Assembly: GCF_009806985.1 (NCBI RefSeq)
Contig: NZ_WUAX01000014.1
Span: forward strand, 1-64,000
From: Halorubrum sp. JWXQ-INN 858
GTDB taxonomy: Archaea > Halobacteriota > Halobacteria > Halobacteriales > Haloferacaceae
Length of the DNA stretch: 64,000 bases
Direction: 5' to 3'
The position numbers were made by a program, and so were the translations under genes. A model generated the notes under the pieces. It saw nothing but the letters and a program-made list of their open reading frames with translations. It did no database searches and was not told where the DNA came from. Positions 40,059 through 48,870 of the stretch are shown here, piece by piece (the stretch's first letter is position 1; each line of letters begins with the position of its first letter).

Positions 40059-40184
40059 GGCGGTCCCTTTCCGGGCCCTGAACAAAAGTATGCCCGAGGG
40101 TACGGGGGCTCGACACCAGGATCCGCGGGGGAGAGAGTTCAGCGGGGAGGAATTCAGCGAGGGGTGAGGGTTACGGACGGCGGG

Positions 40185-40802
40185 TCAAGACCCGCCGTCG
40201 CTGAACAACCCGTCAACGATCGTTTCGATCAGCTGCTCCTCCACCTCCTCGTACGCGATGAGATCGGTGGCCCCGATCATGGAGTCGCGGGACCGAGTGA
40301 CGAACACCAGCGACCGGAACATGCTCCGGACCAGCTCCGGGTCGTCGAACCGGAACCCGTCCACCTGTACCCACCGTGACGCGTGCGTGAGCTCGCTTTC
40401 GGGCCGTTCGTTCGCGATCGATTCGCGCTCGGCGTCCGACAGCCGGTCCTCGAGCTCCCGGAGCTCTCCCTCGACGATCAGCCGCGAGATGAGCGGGCTG
40501 GCCCGCACCTCACGGAACAGGGTCCGAAGCAGCGCGCGGACCTCGTCCTCGGGGGTGTCCGCCTCGGCGACCGCGTCGTCGATGAGCGCCTCCAACCGGT
40601 CCCGCTCGACGCGCAACACTGCGACGTACAGCGTCTCCTTGGAGTCGAAGAACTGATAAAACGTGCTCGTCCCGATCCCGACCGCGTCGGTCACGTCCGA
40701 GATCCGCGTCCGTTCGAATCCGAAACGAGCGAACAGCTCGCGCCCCTCCTCGACGAGCCCGGAGCGGATGCGTTCCTGGTCCTCCTCGGAAAACCGGCTC
40801 AT
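40185..40802 (-). CDS. TetR/AcrR-family repressor
   Basis: 205 residues. N-terminal HTH: GLVEEGRELFARFGFERTRI, then SDVTDAVGIGTSTFYQFFDSKE, the classic TetR recognition region. The C-terminal ligand domain is helical and variable. It is divergent from the exporter operon at 40958, with a 155-base gap between, the typical arrangement of a local repressor and its efflux pump. ATG 40802 was chosen because the HTH follows closely; an upstream ATG at 40934 lies in the promoter area. Confidence 0.9.
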   Translation of the reverse strand: MSRFSEEDQERIRSGLVEEGRELFARFGFERTRISDVTDAVGIGTSTFYQFFDSKETLYVAVLRVERDRLEALIDDAVAEADTPEDEVRALLRTLFREVRASPLISRLIVEGELRELEDRLSDAERESIANERPESELTHASRWVQVDGFRFDDPELVRSMFRSLVFVTRSRDSMIGATDLIAYEEVEEQLIETIVDGLFSDGGS

Positions 40803-40870
40803 TGTTCTCTCCGTGTCACGAGACGATCGCCCCGTTTGACTGTTCGCATACGGCCCCTTCGAATCCAAAA

Positions 40871-40891
40871 ACGAAGTTATTATTGGTTCGT
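40871..40891. promoter_or_regulatory. Short inverted repeat between TetR gene and exporter operon
   Basis: ACGAA and TTCGT flank an AT-rich 11-base core (gttattattgg) midway in the divergent promoter region. It could be the TetR operator overlapping a TATA element. The arms are short, so this is tentative. Confidence 0.25.
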
Positions 40892-40957
40892 GGACGAAGA
40901 TACGGGCGTGAAACGTAACGCACCGCAGCTCCATCGACTCGGTCTCCGCGACCCCAC

Positions 40958-42643
40958 ATGAACGGGAGAGCGCTCGCCGTCACGCTCCTCGCCGCTATCC
41001 TTCTCCTAACCGGCGTCGCGGTCGTCGCAGCCGGTGCCGGCTCGACCTCCGGAGCGTCCGCCGCCCCCGGATCGGGCGGGGCTGCCGGATCGAACGCCTT
41101 CCTGACGGACGACACGGTCGTCGCACAGCAGGCGCCGCCTGGCGTCCGTGGGGAGCCCGACCTGAACGTCCACCTCCCGGATCCGAAGGTCAACCCCGGC
41201 GAGACGAACACCGTGACCGTCCAGGTCTCGAACGACGGCGACCTGAGTTACGGAACCGCCGAGGTCAGGGAGGTCGTGACGACGGCGAGGAACGTCCGCG
41301 TCGAGGCCGAGGCGGACTCCCCGCTGACGGTCGAGACCGGACAGACCGCCATCGGCTCCGTCACCGAGAACCAGCCCGGTGAGACCGACGTCGCGATCAG
41401 CGTTCCCGACGGCGTCGAACCGGGGACGTACGACCTCGACGTCGAGGTCCGGTACTCGTACACGCGCCAGCAGGACGGCGGCGTCACCCAGGACCGCACG
41501 CGCACGATCACCGACACCGTCGAGGTGGAGGTCGACGACGACGCCCGGTTCGAGATCACCAACGCGACCACCGACGCGCTCGTCGGCGACCGCGGCACCC
41601 TCGAAGCGGACGTCGAGAACGTCGGTGCCGACACCGCCCGCGACGTCGACGTCGCCCTGGAGTCGTCGAGTACGGGGCTCGGATTCGGCGACCAGCCGCG
41701 GGACTCGGCGCGGATCGCGGAGTTGGATCCCGGGGACACGGCGACGGTGAGCTACGATATCGCCTTCGACAGCGACGCCCCGGTTCGGGAGTACACCCTC
41801 GACGGAACCGTCTCGTTCAAAACGAGCGACGGCCTGCGTCGTGTGGACGAACGCCCGTCCGTCGGCGTTCTCCCGATGGACGCACAAGGATTCAGCATCG
41901 ACGACGTCGAGTCCGATCTCCGGGTCGGCGAGAACGGCGACGTGTACGGAACCGTGAGGAACGACGGCCCTGTCGAGGCCCGAAACGTCGTCGTCAGGTA
42001 CACCGAGGAGTCACCGAACGTGATCCCGATCGAGCGCTCCGTCGCGGTCGGAACCCTCGAACCCGGCGAGGACGCCTCCTTCCGTCTCCCGCTCGAGATC
42101 GGCGGCGAGGCGGAGGCGATCAGCCGGACCGCCGACGTCGCGATCCAGTACCGGAACGCCGACCTCGAGACGCGACTGTACGAGGACGTCGAGCTGCTGT
42201 TCGACGTGGAGCCGAAACGCGACCAGTTCCTCCTCGACGTAGAGACCCGCGAGATCCGCGCCGGCGACACCGTCGCGTTCGACGTCGACGTCACGAACAA
42301 CCTCGATCAGACCGTCACCGACGTCGAGGCGCGGCTGTTCGCCGACAGCCCCCTCGACAGCGACGACGACGAGGCCTACTCCGAGTCGCTCGCCCCCGGC
42401 GAGACGACGACGCTCACCTTCGAGCTGGAGGCGGAGTCGTCCGGGACCGGAAAGACGTACCCGATCTCGTTCGACTTCCGATACGACGACGAGCGCGGGA
42501 ACAGCCAGCTGTCGGACACGACCCGCGTTCCGATCACGGTCGTCGAAGGTGAAGGCGGGTTCCCCTGGCTGGCCGTGGTCATCGGGCTCGTCGTCGTCCT
42601 CGCGGCCGGCGGCGGCTACTACCTGTACAGGCGGGACGCATAG
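40958..42643 (+). CDS. Exported CARDB/NEW3-like repeat protein (COG1361-type) paired with the RND exporter
   Basis: 561 residues. A signal peptide (LLAAILLLTGVAVVAAGAG) begins the protein, and a C-terminal helix (WLAVVIGLVVVLAAGGGYYLY) anchors it. Between lie about four Ig-like beta domains with the NEW3/CARDB pattern, for instance NPGETNTVTVQVSNDGDL, DVENVGADTARDVDVALES and AGDTVAFDVDVTNNLDQTVTDVEA. Its stop touches the ATG of the RND gene. This fusion-like gene pair is frequent in haloarchaea. It may act as the extracellular adaptor of the exporter. Confidence 0.8.
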   Translation: MNGRALAVTLLAAILLLTGVAVVAAGAGSTSGASAAPGSGGAAGSNAFLTDDTVVAQQAPPGVRGEPDLNVHLPDPKVNPGETNTVTVQVSNDGDLSYGTAEVREVVTTARNVRVEAEADSPLTVETGQTAIGSVTENQPGETDVAISVPDGVEPGTYDLDVEVRYSYTRQQDGGVTQDRTRTITDTVEVEVDDDARFEITNATTDALVGDRGTLEADVENVGADTARDVDVALESSSTGLGFGDQPRDSARIAELDPGDTATVSYDIAFDSDAPVREYTLDGTVSFKTSDGLRRVDERPSVGVLPMDAQGFSIDDVESDLRVGENGDVYGTVRNDGPVEARNVVVRYTEESPNVIPIERSVAVGTLEPGEDASFRLPLEIGGEAEAISRTADVAIQYRNADLETRLYEDVELLFDVEPKRDQFLLDVETREIRAGDTVAFDVDVTNNLDQTVTDVEARLFADSPLDSDDDEAYSESLAPGETTTLTFELEAESSGTGKTYPISFDFRYDDERGNSQLSDTTRVPITVVEGEGGFPWLAVVIGLVVVLAAGGGYYLYRRDA

Positions 42644-45151
42644 ATGAGCGGACCCGGCGACCGGATCCACGAGGTAACCGCCGGCGTCAACGAGCGGATC
42701 GTCTCGCGCCCGAGGACGGTCGTCGCCGCGTTCCTCGTCCTCACGGTCGTCTTCGCCGGCGGCATGACGGCCATCGATACGGCGGTGGACCCGACGGAAG
42801 GGTTCACCGAAGATCTCCCCGAGCAGGAAGCGCTCGACACGATCGATCGGGAGTTCGACGACCCGTTCGCGGCGGATAGCGAGACGACACAGCTGATCCA
42901 CGACGGTACCGACGTCCTCACCCGCGAGGCGCTCGTCGAGATGCTTCGGTTGCTGGAGCGGATCGAGGCCCGTGACGACCTCCGGATGGAGTCCGCGAAC
43001 GGCCCGGCGACGCTCGTCGCACAGGGGATCGACCCGGCCGCGGAAACGCCGACCGAACAGCGACGGGCCGTCGAGGGGGCGACGAACACCGAGATCAGAC
43101 AGGTCGTCCGGGAGCTCGCCGACGATCCCCGATTCACGGCGACCCTCTCGACCGACTTCAACGCCAACCAGGCGTCGGCGTCGACCTCGATAACCGTCGT
43201 CTCACACGACGTCCCGCGGGGTTTCTCCACCGGTGACGTCCAGTCGATGCAGACGGAGATCGGTTCGTTGGCGGCGGACGCACCCGCCGACATCCGACCG
43301 CTCGGGGAGGGGATCTTCAACGCCGAGTTCGAGGACATCATCGGGGACTCGTTGCTGATCGTCATGCCCGTGGTCGTCGTGATGCTGCTCGGCTTCCTCA
43401 CGATCGCCTATCGTGACCCGATCGACCTCGCGCTCGGACTGTTCGCGCTGTTGATGACGCTCGTCTGGACGTTCGGTTTCCTCGGGTTCTCGGGGATCCC
43501 GTTCGACCAACAGCAGATCGCCGTTCCCGTCCTCCTGTTGGCCGTCGGCGTCGACTTCGGGATCCACATCGTCAACCGGTATCGGGAGGAGACCGTGGAG
43601 GGAAAAAAGCCGATCCCCGCGATGCGGATCGCCGCGAACCAGCTCGCGATCGCGTTCGTCATCGTGACCGTGACGGCGGTGTTCGGGTTCGGCGCGAACG
43701 CGATCTCGGACCTCGACCCGATCCGGAACCTCGGGATCGTCTCCGCGGTCGGCATCGTCTTCACCTTCCTGATCTTCGGGCTCTTCCTGCCCGCGGCGAA
43801 GCTCGAAACCGACCGGCTCCGTGAGGCGTACGGCGTGCCGGAGTTCAACTCGTCGCCGATCGCGTCCGACGACTCCGCGCTCGGCCGTCTGCTCTCGGTG
43901 TCGGTGTCCGTCGGGCGGCGCGCGCCCGCGCTCTTCGTCGTCCTGCTGTTGCTCGTCGGCGGTGGGATGGGCGCGTACGGGATGGGCGTCGACACGACGT
44001 TCGAGCAGGAGGACTTCCTGCCGCCCGAGGAGCCGGGATGGTACGTCGAGTACATCCCGGAGCCGTTCGCACCGGGCGAGTACACGATCACGGGGACGAT
44101 CACCCTCCTCGACGATCGGTTCGAGACCGATCAGGACCAATCGATAACGCTGTTCGTCGAGGGGCCCTTCGAGGAGGACCACGCGCTCGAAGCGTTGGAG
44201 AGCCCGAACGACGACCCGCCGGGCAGCCTCGCCGTCGGTCCCGGCGGGCGCGCCGAGGCGACGAGTATCGTCACGGTGATCCAGTCACACGCCGACGCCG
44301 ACCCGGAGTTCGGGGCGCTCGTCGCGCGGAACGACCGCAGCGGGAACGGGATCCCCGACCGGAACCTCGACCGGATCTACGACGAGCTGCTCGCCTCGCC
44401 CGCCGGCCCGCAGGCCGAACAGTACCTGACCGACGACCGCCGGGGTGCCCAAGTCGAATACAGCGTCGAGTCGGGGGCGACCCAGCGTGAGGTGTCCGCC
44501 GACGGCACCGAACACGCTGAGAGCTTCCGCTACGCCGCCACCGCGACGGGGGAGATCGTTATCTTCGACGCGATCACTCGGATCATCTTCGAGTCCGCGA
44601 TCCAGGGGATGATCCTCGCGCTCGGCCTGACGACCGTCTTCCTCATCGTCTCCTACGGCGTTTTGGAGGGGAGACCGTGGCTCGGCGTCGTGAACGTCTT
44701 CCCGATCGGGATCGCCGTCGCGTCGTTGATCGGGACGATGCGGTACTTGGGCATGCCGCTCAACGCCCTCACGGGGACGATCCTCTCGATCGCGATCGGG
44801 ATCGGGATCGCCTATTCGGTTCACATCACCGCCCGGTTCATCGACGAGTACAACGCGGGGGGCGACACGTTCACGTCGCTGCAGACGACGCTCACCGGGA
44901 CCGGCGGCGCGCTCACCGGGAGCATGCTCACGACGGCGCTCGGGACCGGTTCGCTCGCGCTCGCCATCACGCCGGTGTTGGGCGACTTCGGCTTCCTGAT
45001 GGCGATGAGCGTCGTCTACTCGTTCGTCGCGGCGGTCGTCGCGCTCCCCCCGGCGCTGTTCCTTTGGGACCGGTTCGCTACGGGCCCCGGAGGCGATCGA
45101 GCGCCTGGCGACGATCGCTCGGCGGACCCGAGTCGATCCCGTCACGGATAA
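42644..45151 (+). CDS. RND-superfamily (MMPL-type) exporter
   Basis: 835 residues. Two half-units each have an outside loop and six membrane segments. Segments include IIGDSLLIVMPVVVVMLLGF, VLLLAVGVDFGIHIVNRYRE and, in the second half, AIGIGIAYSVHITARFIDEY, matching the GD-x-FH-type and SxH-type motifs of MMPL/HpnN-like proteins. It extrudes lipids or hydrophobic compounds; the substrate is unknown. It follows the CARDB-like gene without a gap, and the TetR gene diverges. Confidence 0.92.
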   Translation: MSGPGDRIHEVTAGVNERIVSRPRTVVAAFLVLTVVFAGGMTAIDTAVDPTEGFTEDLPEQEALDTIDREFDDPFAADSETTQLIHDGTDVLTREALVEMLRLLERIEARDDLRMESANGPATLVAQGIDPAAETPTEQRRAVEGATNTEIRQVVRELADDPRFTATLSTDFNANQASASTSITVVSHDVPRGFSTGDVQSMQTEIGSLAADAPADIRPLGEGIFNAEFEDIIGDSLLIVMPVVVVMLLGFLTIAYRDPIDLALGLFALLMTLVWTFGFLGFSGIPFDQQQIAVPVLLLAVGVDFGIHIVNRYREETVEGKKPIPAMRIAANQLAIAFVIVTVTAVFGFGANAISDLDPIRNLGIVSAVGIVFTFLIFGLFLPAAKLETDRLREAYGVPEFNSSPIASDDSALGRLLSVSVSVGRRAPALFVVLLLLVGGGMGAYGMGVDTTFEQEDFLPPEEPGWYVEYIPEPFAPGEYTITGTITLLDDRFETDQDQSITLFVEGPFEEDHALEALESPNDDPPGSLAVGPGGRAEATSIVTVIQSHADADPEFGALVARNDRSGNGIPDRNLDRIYDELLASPAGPQAEQYLTDDRRGAQVEYSVESGATQREVSADGTEHAESFRYAATATGEIVIFDAITRIIFESAIQGMILALGLTTVFLIVSYGVLEGRPWLGVVNVFPIGIAVASLIGTMRYLGMPLNALTGTILSIAIGIGIAYSVHITARFIDEYNAGGDTFTSLQTTLTGTGGALTGSMLTTALGTGSLALAITPVLGDFGFLMAMSVVYSFVAAVVALPPALFLWDRFATGPGGDRAPGDDRSADPSRSRHG

Positions 45152-45294
45152 CGGAACGGCGTTCCCACCACGTCGCGATACCGATCCGCTCGCGACCGTT
45201 CCACCGTTGTTGTTGAAACGACGAGTACGGGAGCATCGAGACACGGGCTCACGCGGACGATCGGACCCGTGTCGGGCGTGTCCCGCTCGTTCGT

Positions 45295-45362
45295 CGCATC
45301 CCTCCACACCTCGTCGCGTCCCTCCACACCTCATCGCGTCCCTCCACACCTCATCGCGTTCC
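45295..45362 (+). repeat. 20-bp tandem repeat, three and a half copies
   Basis: The unit CGCGTCCCTCCACACCTCAT recurs at 45295, 45315 and 45335 with one or two changes, and a partial copy follows. It overlaps the stop of the HhH gene (read leftward). It is probably replication slippage. It also spans the gap after the exporter gene. Confidence 0.75.
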
Positions 45363-45809
45363 CGTCTCCTCGAGAACTCGAGCGGCGGAGCGCTGGATCC
45401 CCTCGGCGCGCACCGCACCGATCCCCGTGACGTCGGTCAGGTCCTCGCGATCGGCCGCGACGACGTCGCCGACGGACCGGAACCCGTCGTTTCGCAGTCG
45501 GGTAGCGATCACCTCGCCGACCCCGTGAACTCGTTCGAGATCCGCCGCCGCAGAGTTCACCACCCGCCGCGCAGTAGGGGAAAGCATCGACCGTACAGTC
45601 ACGATGCCGGACCGATCGCTGTTCGAGCCGGGGCGGTCGAAACGTGGCTCACCGACGGTGACCCTCGCCGCGTCTGCCGTCCGGACGGAAGCGAGTTCGA
45701 GGACTCCCGGATCGGGATCAACCACGCGGATGTCGCGCAGGACGGTCATGGGTCCCCGCGTACTGGTCATCGATCGACCGGCGGTCCGGATGTCGTCCAT
45801 TCGGGTCAC
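45351..45809 (-). CDS. Helix-hairpin-helix DNA-binding protein
   Basis: 152 residues from a GTG overlapping the stop of the upstream gene. The last 65 residues contain two HhH motifs: LERVHGVGEVIATRLRNDGF and LTDVTGIGAVRAEGIQRSA. These bind DNA backbone without sequence preference. The N-terminal half is basic and beta-rich, with no motif that I recognise. It is coupled to the tail-assembly-like gene, a link I cannot explain. The stop falls in a tandem repeat. Confidence 0.65.
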   Translation of the reverse strand: MTRMDDIRTAGRSMTSTRGPMTVLRDIRVVDPDPGVLELASVRTADAARVTVGEPRFDRPGSNSDRSGIVTVRSMLSPTARRVVNSAAADLERVHGVGEVIATRLRNDGFRSVGDVVAADREDLTDVTGIGAVRAEGIQRSAARVLEETGTR

Positions 45810-46192
45810 GACGTGTCCGACCTCCGGGACGAGTCGAGCGGAGCCTCGAACCGCTCACCACACTCGGGACACGTCGCGTCCGTCGTCCGCCGCTCGTCCT
45901 GATTGACCCGCCGATACAGGTCCTGGAGATGATCCACGTCCGCAACGAAGAGGTTCTCTATCACGTGTGGTGTCACGGCGTTCAACGAGCCGAGGTCGGT
46001 GACCACTCGCGACAACAAGAGGACGGTCAGATACGCGGGGTCCGACTTGACCCGAGGATCCTGGAGCGGCTTGATCTCGTCGATCGCCGTCGCAAGCCGC
46101 ATCACACCGTCTCGGTGGAGGCTTCCTTCGTCGTCAACGTACCCTTTCGGGAGCGTGAACTCGAATTCGGTTTGAACGACAGGTTCGGTCAT
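45806..46192 (-). CDS. Tail-assembly-like zinc-ribbon protein of contractile-injection-system type
   Basis: 128 residues. The opening VQTEFEFTLPKGYVDDEG, then HRDGVMRLATAIDEI, then LQDPRVKSDPAYLTVLLLSRV, and IENLFVADVDHLQDLYRRVN match, from memory, a small protein found in extracellular contractile injection system clusters (phage-tail-assembly-like), where it may act as a tail-length or spike chaperone. A C-terminal CPECGERFE pair is the half zinc ribbon also seen there. No sheath, tube or baseplate gene is in the window. It has its own promoter at 46208-46224 and is followed by the HhH gene. Confidence 0.55.
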   Translation of the reverse strand: MTEPVVQTEFEFTLPKGYVDDEGSLHRDGVMRLATAIDEIKPLQDPRVKSDPAYLTVLLLSRVVTDLGSLNAVTPHVIENLFVADVDHLQDLYRRVNQDERRTTDATCPECGERFEAPLDSSRRSDTS

Positions 46193-46506
46193 GGCGAGTC
46201 GTTCAGAGACGACATATAAAAACCCTCACCGCCGATCAACCGGAAGGATCGACCCTGAAGGGTGTTAATCGGACCCGGTGGGCGGTCCGGCCGTAAATCG
46301 AACGCCGCGTGTCACCCCGATCACGGGTTTCCTAACCGAGAGAATATTATTCGACAGCATACCACACGATGTCACGCCGATACAGCGAGGACTGTTCGCC
46401 GGTTCATATCGGAGCCGTCGGTCCTGTTGGAAGCGTTCCTTCCAAGTAATGCGGTGCGGTGGCTGTACCACACGATGACACTCGATATCGGGTCGAAGCA
46501 ACGACT
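46193..46506. other. Divergent intergenic region
   Basis: 314 bases between the leftward tail-assembly-like operon and the rightward arsC-like gene. It holds the promoter noted above and an AT-rich piece near 46340-46350. No gene is supported on either strand. Confidence 0.4.
46208..46224 (-). promoter_or_regulatory. Probable promoter of the tail-assembly-like gene
   Basis: The minus strand reads GGTTTTTATATGTCG about 20-30 bases before the ATG at 46192, a normal TATA position for a leaderless archaeal mRNA. Confidence 0.5.
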
Positions 46507-46989
46507 ATGGCGGTACCTCCCGTACAACGAGCCGTGACTCGACACAGCGGGCAGACGGACCACCGGATCGCGTTTATCTGTGTCCAAAACGCGGGACGGA
46601 GCCAGATGGCAGCCGCGTTCGCTAAGCGCGAGCGCGATCGTCGTGGTGTAGACGATCAGATCGGGATAATCACCGGCGGGACACAGCCCGCCGACCACGT
46701 CCACGACGTCGTCATCGAAGCAATGGCAGAGGTGGACATCGACCTCAGCGATCGAACGCCACGGGAGGTAACGCGCGACGAGTTACAGGGAGTCGATCTC
46801 GTCGTCACGATGGGCTGTTCGGCGTCGGACGTCTGCCCGGTGACGTGGAACGGTGAAAACCGTGACTGGGATCTCGACGACCCGCACGGGCGTCCGATCG
46901 GAGACGTGCGGAAGATCCGCGCCGAGATCGAAGAGCGCGTCGTCACGCTGTTCGACGAAATCATGACGGATCCGTCGTCCGCGGAGTGA
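46507..46989 (+). CDS. arsC: Low-molecular-weight phosphatase-fold arsenate reductase
   Basis: 160 residues. P-loop CVQNAGRSQMA (C-x5-R-S) is the catalytic site. DLVVTMGCSASDVCPV carries two further Cys at the places used by thioredoxin-coupled ArsC enzymes for the disulfide relay. DDPHGRPIGDVRKIR has the general-acid Asp region (D-P). So arsenate reduction to arsenite is more likely than protein-tyrosine phosphatase work; position at the head of an arsenic cluster supports this. ATG 46507 is preferred; an upstream ATG (46459) adds non-family residues. Confidence 0.8.
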   Translation: MAVPPVQRAVTRHSGQTDHRIAFICVQNAGRSQMAAAFAKRERDRRGVDDQIGIITGGTQPADHVHDVVIEAMAEVDIDLSDRTPREVTRDELQGVDLVVTMGCSASDVCPVTWNGENRDWDLDDPHGRPIGDVRKIRAEIEERVVTLFDEIMTDPSSAE

Positions 46990-47076
46990 CGCAGTTGTAA
47001 GAGGAGTGAGCCGGCGATTCGCCAACTGCTACATTGTCGGGAGCAGTCAACAGCAGTCGTCGGCACCACACACACG

Positions 47077-47253
47077 CTAACGTCGATCCCCCCTCTTCAT
47101 CGATCGCTTCGTCGTGAACGCGAACTCCGAAGACGATCCCTTCGCCGCTGTGAGTTCCTCGCCGAACGTCTCGGCGGCCGCGACGACCTCGTCACCGGGA
47201 GCGGGGCCGCAGACGCCAGTGAAACAACACGTCGTTTCTTCGGAGAGAGTGGA
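47077..47253 (-). pseudogene. ArsD-like fragment (As(III) metallochaperone remnant)
   Basis: On the minus strand, a frame without start codon reads SEETTCCFTGVCGPAPGDEV and then VAAAETFGEELTAAK. The Cys-Cys pair followed by TGVCGP is the vicinal-cysteine hallmark of ArsD, which carries arsenite to the ArsA pump. A stop codon precedes it and the family-like sequence fades after 35 residues, so this is a decayed piece. No arsA is visible. The short length keeps confidence moderate. The rest of the gap 46990-47486 is AT-rich (47340-47425) and probably contains the arsR promoter. Confidence 0.4.
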
Positions 47254-47486
47254 TCAGTCGTCGTGTGGAGTTGGATTGGCTGTCGTCGTCTGAACCGTCA
47301 GCCCCAACGGGACGCGACATCGGTGCGTTTCCCTCTTTCCAACTATTTAAATGAACGATCTATCAATAAATTATAAGCACTTCGATAGAGACAGATACGG
47401 CTATAATGGAGATTTAATATGGGTACGGGAGATCACGTATCCGACGATCCACAACGCTTACTCTCATATCGGTTCAATCGTTTCGT

Positions 47487-47879
47487 ATGTCATCGACCGA
47501 TCGCCTGCGACGATACGTCGCCGACGAATGCGGCTCCTGTACCGACGAGGACCTGTCCGAGCGGCTGGCGGAGCTGGAGGCATTGACCGAGGCCACGGGC
47601 GCCTCAGACCTCGACGCCGACGTCGAACTGCTGTCGGCGCTGGGCAACGAGACGCGATACAAGATCGTCCGAATGCTTCACACGGCCGACGACGAGCTGT
47701 GTGTGTGTGAGCTCTCACCGCTGTTAGACGTGAGCGACAGCGCGATCAGCCACGCCCTTTCGAAGCTCACCGACGCCGGGCTCGTCGCCCGCCGGAAGGA
47801 CGGCAAGTGGCGGATGTACCGCGCGACGCCGCGTGCGAACGCCGTGCTCGTCGCGCTCGACGGCTCGCGACCGCTGTAA
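47487..47879 (+). CDS. arsR: ArsR-family repressor with metal-binding CVC motif
   Basis: 130 residues. The wHTH reads LLSALGNETRYKIVRMLHTA, then SDSAISHALSKLTDAGLV. The Cys pair ELCVCEL at the start of the recognition region is the As(III)/Sb(III)/Cd(II)-sensing site of classic ArsR/SmtB proteins. An extra Cys pair lies near residues 15-18 (ECGSC). It would leave DNA when arsenite binds. It is the likely reader of the 26-bp palindromes at 49361 and 50336. The promoter lies in the AT-rich stretch upstream, where an ATGAAC half-site is present at 47351-47356. Confidence 0.9.
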   Translation: MSSTDRLRRYVADECGSCTDEDLSERLAELEALTEATGASDLDADVELLSALGNETRYKIVRMLHTADDELCVCELSPLLDVSDSAISHALSKLTDAGLVARRKDGKWRMYRATPRANAVLVALDGSRPL

Positions 47880-47885
47880 GAAGGA

Positions 47886-48017
47886 AGACGCGTCGGCCCG
47901 GAGCAGCTCAGTGAAATCGCTCGTGAACAGCACGACGACCGCGATCCCGATCGGCACGGCCATCATCACGTAGTCTCACGAGTCGAACAGCGCCGCCTCG
48001 ACTCCCGAGAGGGTCAT
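47886..48017 (-). pseudogene. Fragment of a membrane permease with an in-frame stop
   Basis: Read leftward from ATG 48017: MTLSGVEAALFDS, then TGA, then DYVMMAVPIGIAVVVLFTS and DFTELL. It has the look of a permease N-terminus whose Trp codon (TGG) has become TGA. The frame ends against the arsR gene. It is too short to name the family; an arsenic or metal permease is a guess from the neighbours. The remainder of the gap 48018-48306 has no gene that I can see. Confidence 0.3.
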
Positions 48018-48306
48018 CGGGCGAGGAGACACGTTTAGCCACATATTCAGTTGTATTCGGACATAGCGGATGCAGTATGCGATCAGGCGACACGGGATGT
48101 CGCGATCTCCGAAATGCACGGTCTGAGTATCTGTCCCGCTCGTTTCGCGGACGTCTTTGTGGCGATTTTCGACGGGTTTTGGCGATATTAGGCGTACTAC
48201 TGTCCTCGGGCATCGTTCCGTCGTAGACCGGTAGTGAAGGGGTCGCCGTTATCACACTTCCGGAGGATCGAAGACGTCTTAAACGTTTGAATGGATACTG
48301 AATCGT

Positions 48307-48759
48307 ATGTCGCAACGAACGGCTACTCGAAACGATCAGACGAACCGTGAAGATGAGATCTCCGTCGACGGGTCGCTAAGCGAGGAGAGCAAGCGTCAGC
48401 GTGAGGGTATCAACAACGTCGGCGGGTTCGGGATGCGGACCGGCGAGTCGGACCTGGTCTTCTTCCAAGGGATCCTCCCGGAGATCAACGGAGACGTGAA
48501 GGGATCGGAGCCGATCGACGAGCAGATACGGATGTGTTTGGATCGGCTCGAACTGATGCTCGAAAACCGTAACGCGTCCCTCGCGGATGTACTGAAAGTC
48601 GAGATCCAGCTCGCGGACGCGGGCGCGGGGGCAGCCGTCGATCGAGCGTACGAGTCGCGGTTCGACGACGTCGCGTTCCCGCCGCGGACCGTCGTCGGCG
48701 TCTGCTCGTTGCCCGGCGGTGCCGGCGTCCAGCTCGACGTGATCGCGGCCGAAGAGTGA
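48307..48759 (+). CDS. RidA/YjgF-family protein, arsenic-cluster type, copy 1
   Basis: 150 residues. The RidA trimer fold is recognisable: FFQGILPEINGDVKG (compare FVSGQLP), DEQIRMCLDRLELMLENRNAS, LADVLKVEIQLAD and PPRTVVGVCSLPGGAGVQLDVIA, shown here in pieces. Canonical RidA has an Arg in the ARLP box that binds the substrate carboxylate; this protein has CSLP there, so imine deaminase activity is doubtful. It has an acidic N-terminal extension ending in SEESKRQREG, which the second copy shares. TATA-like CTTAAACG about 28 bases before the ATG suggests a leaderless mRNA. Its role in arsenic resistance is unknown. Confidence 0.8.
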   Translation: MSQRTATRNDQTNREDEISVDGSLSEESKRQREGINNVGGFGMRTGESDLVFFQGILPEINGDVKGSEPIDEQIRMCLDRLELMLENRNASLADVLKVEIQLADAGAGAAVDRAYESRFDDVAFPPRTVVGVCSLPGGAGVQLDVIAAEE

Positions 48760-48870
48760 CTGCACTGCGGTCGCCGGTTCGGTTCCGTCGCATACCTCGT
48801 GTCGCCTCGTCATCGGGCGCGCGGCGGATCGACAGAACAGTTAATCCGGTCGCGGCAAAACACGTCGACA

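Noticed and set aside
45295..45362. Possible CRISPR-like repeat
   Set aside because: The copies are directly adjacent with no spacers; this is a simple tandem repeat.
45806..46192. Whole contractile injection system or prophage
   Set aside because: Only one tail-assembly-like protein is present; no structural, portal or terminase genes occur in the window.
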